The position numbers and the translations under genes were made by a program. Below, piece by piece: positions 1-5,672 of a DNA stretch of 5,672 nt. Within the stretch, counting starts at the first letter, position 1. Every line of letters starts with the position of its first letter. The notes under the pieces were generated by a model that was not told the origin of the DNA, ran no database searches, and worked only from the letters and a program-made list of their open reading frames with translations. The stretch comes from Patescibacteria group bacterium. Its GTDB lineage: Bacteria; Patescibacteriota; JACMRA01. The stretch covers positions 1-5,672 of the forward strand of contig JAOZKL010000052.1 in the NCBI GenBank assembly GCA_029935375.1. The letters run 5' to 3'.

Positions 1-540
1 AAAGAGATACGAGAAGAGATAACAGCAGTTATAAATTATTTTGATAAGCCATTAATATTTAAAAATCTAAATGCAGGTCAAAGGCTTAGGTTACTAAGCA
101 GATGTTTTCCGGAAGCAAAATTTATCTTTATGAAAAGAGAGTTTATATTTACAGGACAATCTATTATTAAAGCCAAAAGAAAAGTGGGAATTACAGATAA
201 CGAATTTTGGTCGGTAATGCCAAAAAACTATAAAAAACTTGAAAAATTAAACTCTTATGAACAAATAATTAAACAAATATATTACATAGAAAAACAGATT
301 ATAGAAGATAGTGAATTATTTAGAAAAGATAGTTTTTTGAATATTGATTATAAAGATTTAGGAATAGGATTAAATTATACATTAAAGATATGTCAAAGTT
401 TTATAAATGTACAAAATAAAAAATATTTTGAAAAGGCAGAAGTAAGATTAACTGAAAAATTGACACTTAATGATAATGAAATAAATAAATTAAACAGTGA
501 GATAAAAAAACTAGATTTGGAAAACTTCAATGACAAATAA
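1..540 (+). CDS. PAPS-dependent sulfotransferase family protein, C-terminal part (5' end outside window)
   Basis: The reading frame is open from base 1 to the TAA at 538-540, giving 179 residues of a protein that begins upstream. The ATG at 130 lies inside the conserved core and is not the real start. Family resemblance: a K21-N22-x-N24 segment leads into FPEAKFIF (residues 36-43), then R46 and S54 are spaced eight apart. That is the arginine/serine pair of the 3'-phosphate-binding motif of PAPS sulfotransferases. Further on, IDYKDL (115-120) matches the usual 'YEDL' element. The 5'-phosphosulfate-binding loop would lie upstream and cannot be checked. Such enzymes transfer sulfate from PAPS to a hydroxyl or amine. 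The neighbours suggest a glycan acceptor, but that is inference. No membrane segment is seen. The C-terminal 35 or so residues are lysine-rich and probably helical. It overlaps the next gene by 11 nt. Confidence 0.72.
   Translation, partial: KEIREEITAVINYFDKPLIFKNLNAGQRLRLLSRCFPEAKFIFMKREFIFTGQSIIKAKRKVGITDNEFWSVMPKNYKKLEKLNSYEQIIKQIYYIEKQIIEDSELFRKDSFLNIDYKDLGIGLNYTLKICQSFINVQNKKYFEKAEVRLTEKLTLNDNEINKLNSEIKKLDLENFNDK
519..524 (+). promoter_or_regulatory. Weak ribosome binding site for the acyltransferase gene
   Basis: GGAAAA lies 5 nt before the ATG at 530, inside the last codons of the sulfotransferase gene. It is a modest Shine-Dalgarno match, so initiation is probably helped by ribosomes finishing the upstream frame (11-nt overlap). 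Confidence 0.4.
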
Positions 541-1483
541 ACAAAAATACAGAGAATTTTGCAGAACAGAAAAAAGTGTGCCTATATTTTCGAAAGACTG
601 GTGGCTTGATAGTGTTTGCGGTATTGATAATTGGGATGTTGTTTTGATAGAAAAAGGTGGAAATATATTTGCTACTATGCCTTATGTTTTAACAAAAAGA
701 TTAGGGGTGGCTACTATTCATCAACCAATACTTACTCAAACAATAGGAATATATTTTAACTATCCTGCGAAACAAAAGTATTATAAAAAACTATCTTTTG
801 AAAAAGAGATGATAGAAAAGATACTTAAAGAGTTACCTAAATTTGGTAGATTTTCACAATCTTTTGACCATGTATATACAAATCTTTTACCATTTCATTG
901 GGCAGGGTTTGAGATAAATGTTAAATATACTTATGTAATTGAAAAGATAACTATAGAAGAGTTAGAAAAGAACTTTGAAACAGATATAAGAAGAAGAAGA
1001 AAAAAAGCGAATAATGTTGGTGTAGAGGTATATGAAAGTGAAGATATAAAGAAATTTTATGAGCTAAATAAGAGGACATTTATAAGACAAAGTAGAGAGA
1101 TCCCATATAGTTTTGAATTTATAGAACATTTATATAGTAATTGTAAAGAAAACAATGCATGTAAAATGTTTTTTGCAAAGGATAAAGAGGGTTTAGTGAT
1201 AGCAGTGAACTTTTTGATTCACGATGAAAGAACAGTTTATTACCTTATGGGTGGGATAGATCCAAATCATAAAGATTTAGGTGCTATGGATGCTGTCCAG
1301 TTTGAAAGTATAAAATTTGCACTAGAGAGTGGTAGAAAATTTGATTTTGAAGGTAGTATGATTGAGAGTATAGAAAAATACTTTAGAAGTTTTGGAGCAA
1401 TTCAAAAACCTTACTATACGATTTCTAAAAATAATTCTAAATTATTAAAAGTTAGACAATTAGTTAAAGAAATTATAAAATGA
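530..1483 (+). CDS. FemAB/GNAT-fold acyltransferase of polysaccharide clusters
   Basis: This 317-residue protein looks like the FemAB-related, double-GNAT-fold N-acyltransferases common in O-antigen and exopolysaccharide loci. The N-terminus has a typical family opening (IPIF-like VPIF at 17-20, DWW at 23-25, and MPY at 50-52), which supports the ATG at 530. The C-terminal half resembles the Acetyltransf_6 type: a basic stretch RRRRKKA (154-160), a YYLMGG strand (237-242), FDFEGSM (271-277) and YFRSFGA (284-290). The last two are hallmarks of the fold's substrate/cofactor region. No signal peptide or membrane span is visible, so it is probably cytoplasmic. Members transfer an acyl group from acyl-CoA or an aminoacyl group from aminoacyl-tRNA to an amine; the donor and acceptor here are unknown. 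The gene overlaps both neighbours. The gene immediately downstream encodes a deacetylase, suggesting action on the amine that enzyme could expose. All 15 arginine codons are AGA or AGG. Confidence 0.8.
   Translation: MTNKQKYREFCRTEKSVPIFSKDWWLDSVCGIDNWDVVLIEKGGNIFATMPYVLTKRLGVATIHQPILTQTIGIYFNYPAKQKYYKKLSFEKEMIEKILKELPKFGRFSQSFDHVYTNLLPFHWAGFEINVKYTYVIEKITIEELEKNFETDIRRRRKKANNVGVEVYESEDIKKFYELNKRTFIRQSREIPYSFEFIEHLYSNCKENNACKMFFAKDKEGLVIAVNFLIHDERTVYYLMGGIDPNHKDLGAMDAVQFESIKFALESGRKFDFEGSMIESIEKYFRSFGAIQKPYYTISKNNSKLLKVRQLVKEIIK
1480..1483 (+). promoter_or_regulatory. ATGA stop/start overlap coupling acyltransferase to deacetylase
   Basis: The TGA of the acyltransferase shares bases with the ATG of the deacetylase, and no strong Shine-Dalgarno sequence precedes it. 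Termination-reinitiation is the simplest reading and would keep the two products in fixed proportion. Confidence 0.55.
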
Positions 1484-2715
1484 TTAAAATAAAAATTCCA
1501 AATAATAATATAAATGAGAGAAAATATATACTTGATATTATTTTTAATGAATTTTTAGGATTAGAATATAGCCTAGAAATCAATTCTAAAGATTATGAAA
1601 TAGTACTGGAAAATAAAAAAATATTAATAATAAAAGATACCTTTTTCAATAGTTATCCAAAAGATTCGGAATATTTAAAACTTGAAAATATCCCAAATAA
1701 AATAGAAGATTTAGATATATTTGCAGCTAGTTTTTTTATGCTTACACGATGGGAGGAGTATATAAATAAAAACCGAGATAGTCATAATCGTTTTCCTGCA
1801 ACAGAGAGTTTAGCCTATAAGCAGAATTTTTTAGATAGATCTATAGTGGATGAGTATGTAGAAGAGTTAAAAAAAATGCTTTTAGAACTTGATAAAAGCC
1901 TAATATTTAAGAAACAAGAATATCAACTATTTTTAACGCATGATGTGGATGAACTTTATCAGTGGAAAAGTTGGAAACAAATTTTTAGGGTAGCAATAGG
2001 GGATGTAGTTAAAAGAAAAAGCATAAGTTTAGCTATTGGGAGATTTACTAAATATTTTTTAATCAAAAGAGGTAAAATAAAAGATCCTTTTGATACTTTT
2101 GATTGGCTCATGGATAAGAGTGAATCTATTGGAGTTAAGAGCAGATTTTACTTTATGAGTGGAGGTGTAACAGCTTATGATAATAGATATAAACTAGATG
2201 AACCAAAATCTTTAGAGCTTATGGAAAAGATAAAAAAACGAGGTCATATTATAGGAATTCATCCATCTTATAATGCATATAATAATTTTAATCAGTTTAA
2301 GTTAGAGAAAGAGTTCTTAGAGAAAGTAGCTGAGCAAAAGATACTTGAAGGAAGAGAGCATTATCTTAGGTTTGAGGTACCTACTACCTGGCAAATCTGG
2401 GAAGATAATTGTATGAATGTAGATAGTACATGTGGTTATGCCGATAAAGAAGGATTTAGGTGTGGGACGGGGAATGAGTTTAGTGTTTTTAATATATTGA
2501 CTAGAAAGAAACTAAGATTGAAAGAGAGACCATTGATTGCAATGGATAGTAGTTTATTTTATTATAATAATTATGATTACAATGAAGCAGAAAAGAAAAT
2601 AAATAGAATAAAAAAACAAACCATTTATTTTACAATAGTATGGCATAATTCTAGTGTAAAACATATGAAATTTTATATAAAAAATATAATAAAACAAGGC
2701 TTTAAAAAAATATGA
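1480..2715 (+). CDS. Polysaccharide deacetylase-like protein with N-terminal accessory domain (DUF7033 type)
   Basis: This 411-residue protein has two parts. Residues about 1-145 form an accessory domain seen in this deacetylase subgroup (FFMLTRWEEY at 85-94, then a conserved R-F-P at 104-106). Residues about 148-400 form a NodB/carbohydrate-esterase-4-like barrel. Recognisable motifs are THDVD (153-157; acidic residues D155 and D157), GHIIGIHPSYNAY (255-267; H256, H261), RFEVPTTW (297-304) followed by DSTCGYAD (315-322) and FRCGT (326-330), and WHN (388-390). The canonical H-x3-H metal motif appears as H261-x3-N265, so the second histidine is replaced. No signal peptide or membrane helix is seen, unlike cell-wall chitin or peptidoglycan deacetylases, which points to a cytoplasmic precursor as substrate (inference). 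The start at 1480 gives an ATGA overlap with the upstream stop. Upstream sequence is only an AAAGAAAT-like stretch, so coupling is likely. Family call is firm; activity and substrate are unproven. Confidence 0.85.
   Translation: MIKIKIPNNNINERKYILDIIFNEFLGLEYSLEINSKDYEIVLENKKILIIKDTFFNSYPKDSEYLKLENIPNKIEDLDIFAASFFMLTRWEEYINKNRDSHNRFPATESLAYKQNFLDRSIVDEYVEELKKMLLELDKSLIFKKQEYQLFLTHDVDELYQWKSWKQIFRVAIGDVVKRKSISLAIGRFTKYFLIKRGKIKDPFDTFDWLMDKSESIGVKSRFYFMSGGVTAYDNRYKLDEPKSLELMEKIKKRGHIIGIHPSYNAYNNFNQFKLEKEFLEKVAEQKILEGREHYLRFEVPTTWQIWEDNCMNVDSTCGYADKEGFRCGTGNEFSVFNILTRKKLRLKERPLIAMDSSLFYYNNYDYNEAEKKINRIKKQTIYFTIVWHNSSVKHMKFYIKNIIKQGFKKI
2696..2699 (+). promoter_or_regulatory. AAGG, possible ribosome binding site for the glycosyltransferase gene
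   Basis: AAGG lies 12 nt before the ATG at 2712, a longer spacing than usual, with only A/T between. The start is the ATGA overlap at 2712-2715, so coupled re-initiation may matter more than this site. Confidence 0.3.
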
Positions 2716-3872
2716 ATATTTTACACTTAACACACACTGATATAAATTCTGATTCAAGAATACTAAAAGAGATGCACTCTATCGCTAAGTCAAATGATAT
2801 TTACAATGTTAATGGTATAGGAGTAGTACAAGATAAAGGAGCCAGTTATACTGGTAACTTAAAAAATATAAAAACCTACTCAATTTTTCTTAGAACAAGG
2901 GAATGGAAGTTTCTACCAAGAGTAATAAGGCATACATGTTCACTTTTTGAACTTACTTCTAAAATGCTTTTTAAAGCTATTAAGTTAAAGCCAAAAGTTG
3001 TGCATTGTAACGACACACTAGTATTACCTTTGGGTGCTATTGTCAAATTGTTTACAGGTGCAAAGCTGATATATGATGCCCATGAATTAGAGTCAGATAG
3101 AAATGGAATAACAAAAACCTTGAAAAAAATGACTATATTTACAGAAAAGTTTTTATGGAGATATGTGGATGCTTTAATAGTGGTAAGTCCATCAATAGAT
3201 AAATGGTATAAAGAAAATATTGGAGAAAAATATTCTGAGATAATTTTAAATTCGCCGATGCTTGAAAAAAATATGCCAGCTGATGAAAAATCATACCTTA
3301 GAAAACATTTTTCGATCTCCAAGGATTCAAAAATATTTTTATATATTGGGATACTGGGATATGGTAGAGGTATAGATTTGATTACAGAAGCTTTTAAAAA
3401 TTCTGATCTCAAATCCAGTTTGGTTTTTTTGGGTTATGGTGAATTAAGTGACGAATTAAAAAAGTTAGCTCAAGAATATCCAAATATATATGTACATGAT
3501 GCAGTCCCTCATGAAAAAGTTGTGTCTGTGGCAAAAAGTGCTGATGTTGGGTTGTGTTTAATTCAAAATGTATCTTTAAGTGACTATTATTGTTTACCAA
3601 ACAAACTGTTTGAGTATTGTTTTGCAGAGATACCAGTATTGGCTTCAGATTTTCCAGATATTTCACAAACAGTTAAAAAATATGATCTTGGGAAGTGTAC
3701 GAAGTTAGATTCTAATAGTATATATAAAGCTATTAAAGAGTTTGAGGATGCTGAAGAGTTGCCACATATCAATACTCAAGATTTATATGATCTTAGTTGG
3801 GGTGCACAGGAAGAGAAGTTGATAAAGTTATATGACAGACTATTAAAAGCATCTGATAAAAAGAATTCATAA
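2712..3872 (+). CDS. Glycosyltransferase family 4 (GT-B fold)
   Basis: A 386-residue retaining GT-B glycosyltransferase of the GT4 type, the expected length for the family. The N-terminus ILHLTHTDINSDSRILKEM (3-21) is a characteristic opening and fixes the start at 2712. Other landmarks are VVHCND (96-101), YDAHEL (121-126), the domain junction around VVSPS (157-161), YIGILGYGRG (211-220), FLGYGE (239-244) and LPNKLFEYCFAEIPVLASDFP split as LPNKLFEY (295-302) and IPVLASDF (307-314). E301 is the nucleotide-sugar-binding glutamate at the end of the EX7E motif. The first glutamate of that motif is absent (Y293), as in other 'LPNKLFEY' members. It transfers a sugar from a nucleotide donor to a lipid-linked or glycan acceptor at the inner face of the cytoplasmic membrane; donor and acceptor cannot be read from sequence. 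It overlaps the deacetylase by ATGA. All 10 arginine codons are AGA or AGG. Confidence 0.9.
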   Translation: MNILHLTHTDINSDSRILKEMHSIAKSNDIYNVNGIGVVQDKGASYTGNLKNIKTYSIFLRTREWKFLPRVIRHTCSLFELTSKMLFKAIKLKPKVVHCNDTLVLPLGAIVKLFTGAKLIYDAHELESDRNGITKTLKKMTIFTEKFLWRYVDALIVVSPSIDKWYKENIGEKYSEIILNSPMLEKNMPADEKSYLRKHFSISKDSKIFLYIGILGYGRGIDLITEAFKNSDLKSSLVFLGYGELSDELKKLAQEYPNIYVHDAVPHEKVVSVAKSADVGLCLIQNVSLSDYYCLPNKLFEYCFAEIPVLASDFPDISQTVKKYDLGKCTKLDSNSIYKAIKEFEDAEELPHINTQDLYDLSWGAQEEKLIKLYDRLLKASDKKNS

Positions 3873-3875
3873 GGA
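3871..3875 (+). promoter_or_regulatory. Shine-Dalgarno site for the fused amidotransferase gene
   Basis: AAGGA begins within the stop codon of the glycosyltransferase gene and sits 6 nt before the ATG at 3882. It is the best-placed ribosome binding site in the window and supports an MCGIFG start, which puts the catalytic cysteine at position 2 as the family requires. Confidence 0.7.
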
Positions 3876-3881
3876 AATTAT

Positions 3882-5672
3882 ATGTGTGGTATTTTTGGAC
3901 AGGTTTCATCTTCTCGGGTAAATAAAAAAAACCTTGAAACACTAGTAAAGCATTCTGAGCAGAGAGGGATGGACTCAAGTGGTTTAATATATTATGAGGA
4001 CACAGTCTATAGCGTACGTCGTGCTGATTACAAGATAGAAAAACTTCTAAAAAATATTCAGCCTTTTAATTCAAAATTGGTTTTGGGCCATAGTAGACTT
4101 ATAACCAATGGGCAAGACGATAATCAGCCCGTAGTTCGTGGCAATATTTGTGCTATACATAATGGGATTATTGTCAACGAAGAAGAGGTTTGGGATAAAA
4201 TAAAACCAGAGAGAAAACTGACAATAGATTCAGAGCTTATTGTTGCTATTACAGAAGAACATTTAGCAGAAGGTGGGGGGCTTTCAGAAGTACCAGATAA
4301 GATATTTTCTCTTTGTCAGGGGGTAATAGCTTGTGCGTTGGTAGTGCCAAATCAAGGAAAAATCCTTTTGTTTTCTAACAATGGCAGTCTGTATGTAGGT
4401 GAACATGAAACAGAACTGTATTTTGCATCTGAGAGGTATCCTCTTACTCTAATTGGTTGCAATAATATAAAACAAATAAAAAATAAGCCATTTTTTATGG
4501 ATATTCCCGTTTCAGAAAAAGATTTATTCGTGCAAGATGACTTAAGTAGAAAAGAGGACTTGATACCAGAGTTTAAATTCAATAAAGAAGAAGAAAAACT
4601 ACTTGAGTACAAGGAGATACATAACTTAAAAAGATGTACTAAATGTATCTTGCCGGAGACTATGCCGTATATAAGTTTTGACTCACAGGGAGTTTGTAAC
4701 TATTGTCATAACTATAAACCTAGAAATAATCCTAAGCCCAAAGAGGAGTTATTTAAACTTGTAGAGTCATATCGTAGAGAACATGGTGAAGACTGTATTG
4801 TTCCATTCTCTGGTGGACGTGATAGTTGTTACGGTTTGCATTTGATTATGAAAGAACTTGAAATGAAACCTATAACCTATACCTATGATTGGGGGATGGT
4901 GACAGACCTTGGTCGTCGTAATATTTCTCAAATGTGTGGAGACTTAGGCGTAGAAAATATTATTGTTGCAGCTAACATTTCACAAAAAAGAAAAAATATA
5001 AAAATGAATCTTGAGGCATGGCTAAAGTCTCCAAATCTAGGAATGATGGCTATGCTTACAGCGGGTGATAAGCATTTTTTCAGACATGTAGAGACAATCA
5101 AAAAACAGACGGGGATAAACTTAAATCTATGGGGTGTGAATCCTCTTGAGGTAACCCATTTTAAAACGGGATTTTTGGGTATAAAACCAGACTTTGAAGA
5201 GAAAAGAGTTTATAGTCATGGTGCTATGAAACAACTCAGATATCATTCAAAACGATTTAAGGCAATGATGGAAAGCCCAGGATATTTTAATAGTTCATTG
5301 TGGGATACACTGTCAGGAGAATACTATAGAAGTTTTACCGAGAAGAAAGATTACTATCACATCTTTGACTATTGGCGATGGGATGAAGATGAGGTAAACA
5401 ATACTTTGATAGATGGATATGGATGGGAGACTGCGATAGATACAACAACAACATGGCGTATAGGGGATGGGACAGCTGGTTTTTACAACTATGTTTACTA
5501 TTCTGTAGCAGGATTTACAGAGCATGATACATTTAGAAGTAATCAAATCCGAGAAGGTCAAATGACTCGAATAAGAGCCCTAGAGCTGGTTCAAGATGAA
5601 AATAGACCAAGATATCAAAATATTCGTTGGTATTTAGATACTTTGGGGATGGATTTTGAAGAGGTGATTAAA
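3882..5672 (+). CDS. Class II glutaminase fused to WbpG/PseA-type N-acetyl sugar amidotransferase (3' end outside window)
   Basis: The frame runs 597 codons without a stop. Residues 1 to about 190 are an N-terminal-nucleophile glutaminase: MCGIFG with Cys2 as nucleophile, QRGMDSSG (27-34), GHSRLITNG (69-77), HNGII (93-97) and DSEL (116-119), all matching the GlmS/PurF/AsnB glutamine site. Residues about 250-597 match the WbpG/PseA amidotransferases: a likely zinc site C252-x2-C255 and C272-x2-C275, PP-loop SGGRDS (310-315), YTYDWGMVTDLGRRN (333-347), and an IREGQMTRIRAL-type C-terminal segment. WbpG/PseA are about 375-380 residues, so perhaps 25-40 residues are missing. Expected chemistry: glutamine hydrolysis releases ammonia, and ATP activates a sugar acetamido (or carboxyl) group, which becomes an acetamidino (or amide) group. 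The PP-loop sequence is not the AsnB type, and there is no GlmS isomerase domain. Of 31 arginine codons, 14 are CGN, unlike the upstream genes. Exact substrate unknown; pseudaminic/legionaminic-type or diaminouronic sugars are candidates. Confidence 0.85.
   Translation, partial: MCGIFGQVSSSRVNKKNLETLVKHSEQRGMDSSGLIYYEDTVYSVRRADYKIEKLLKNIQPFNSKLVLGHSRLITNGQDDNQPVVRGNICAIHNGIIVNEEEVWDKIKPERKLTIDSELIVAITEEHLAEGGGLSEVPDKIFSLCQGVIACALVVPNQGKILLFSNNGSLYVGEHETELYFASERYPLTLIGCNNIKQIKNKPFFMDIPVSEKDLFVQDDLSRKEDLIPEFKFNKEEEKLLEYKEIHNLKRCTKCILPETMPYISFDSQGVCNYCHNYKPRNNPKPKEELFKLVESYRREHGEDCIVPFSGGRDSCYGLHLIMKELEMKPITYTYDWGMVTDLGRRNISQMCGDLGVENIIVAANISQKRKNIKMNLEAWLKSPNLGMMAMLTAGDKHFFRHVETIKKQTGINLNLWGVNPLEVTHFKTGFLGIKPDFEEKRVYSHGAMKQLRYHSKRFKAMMESPGYFNSSLWDTLSGEYYRSFTEKKDYYHIFDYWRWDEDEVNNTLIDGYGWETAIDTTTTWRIGDGTAGFYNYVYYSVAGFTEHDTFRSNQIREGQMTRIRALELVQDENRPRYQNIRWYLDTLGMDFEEVIK

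Noticed and set aside
130..540. A separate 136-residue protein beginning at the ATG at 130
   Set aside because: The frame is open back to base 1 and the upstream residues (K-N-x-N, FPEAKFIF) belong to the same sulfotransferase fold. That ATG falls inside the conserved core.
989..1006. AGA trinucleotide repeat in the acyltransferase gene
   Set aside because: Only four units, encoding the basic RRRRKK stretch that FemAB-like proteins commonly have at this place. A codon-bias effect is the simpler explanation than a variable repeat.
530..2715. Exosortase (PEP-CTERM/XrtA) associated FemAB and deacetylase pair
   Set aside because: The gene pairing is reminiscent, but the deacetylase has a different N-terminal domain, not the XrtA-associated type, and no exosortase or PEP-CTERM protein is present in the window.
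2876..3412. Long minus-strand open frame (178 codons)
   Set aside because: It lies wholly antisense to a well-supported glycosyltransferase gene and its translation shows no recognisable motif. The minus-strand frames at 2554-2757, 3409-3666, 3587-3772, 3793-3978, 4352-4612 and 5313-5561 are rejected for the same reason.
3873..3881. Promoter or terminator between the glycosyltransferase and amidotransferase genes
   Set aside because: The gap is only 9 nt and holds the ribosome binding site. No hairpin or -35/-10 pair could be supported there or elsewhere against the A/T-rich background.
3924..3931. A8 run near the start of the amidotransferase gene as a slippage switch
   Set aside because: A7-A8 runs recur across this A/T-rich window (for example 1869-1876 and 2232-2238), so this one is not exceptional. 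The frame is intact.
4275..4280. G6 run in the glutaminase domain as a phase-variation tract
   Set aside because: Campylobacterota phase-variable tracts are usually G8 or longer. Six Gs encoding two glycines (plus the flanking T-G context) are too short to argue for slippage without strain data.
3882..5672. Asparagine synthase (AsnB/WbpS/WbtH type) or GlmS
   Set aside because: The N-terminal glutaminase fits those families, but the second half has the CxxC/CxxC plus SGGRDS pattern of WbpG/PseA, and there is no isomerase (SIS) domain.

Overview
The window is a compact, one-direction stretch of a surface-glycan biosynthesis operon: five plus-strand genes cover essentially every base. The DNA is strongly A/T-rich, with AGA-dominated arginine codons, ATA isoleucine, TGA used as stop, and genes that overlap by a few bases. 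This fits the Campylobacterota (Sulfurimonas, Sulfurovum, Arcobacter or Sulfurospirillum-like bacteria) best. That assignment rests on style and gene content and is moderate at best; a low-GC Bacteroidota-type genome is not excluded.

Layout. Positions 1-540 hold the C-terminal part of a PAPS-type sulfotransferase whose start lies upstream. It overlaps by 11 nt a FemAB/GNAT-like acyltransferase (530-1483). That gene overlaps by 4 nt (ATGA) a cytoplasmic polysaccharide-deacetylase-like protein (1480-2715), which overlaps by another ATGA a family-4 glycosyltransferase (2712-3872). After a 9-nt gap with a good Shine-Dalgarno site comes a large gene (3882 to beyond the window end). It encodes a glutaminase domain of the GlmS/PurF type fused to a WbpG/PseA-type ATP-dependent sugar amidotransferase. 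No promoter, terminator, RNA gene, mobile element or CRISPR could be supported, and no gene-free gap exceeds 9 nt.

How the genes may work together (inference). The glycosyltransferase adds a sugar to a growing repeat unit, and the other four proteins decorate sugars: sulfation, N- or O-deacetylation, (amino)acylation, and conversion of an acetamido or carboxyl group to an acetamidino or amide group. The pattern suits an O-antigen, capsule or flagellin-glycan locus making an unusual, heavily modified sugar.

The most notable item is the last gene. In Campylobacter jejuni and Pseudomonas aeruginosa the PseA/WbpG ligase is encoded next to separate HisH/HisF-like proteins that are thought to supply ammonia. 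Here an apparently complete class II glutaminase is built into the same polypeptide. Its codon use also differs from the genes before it.
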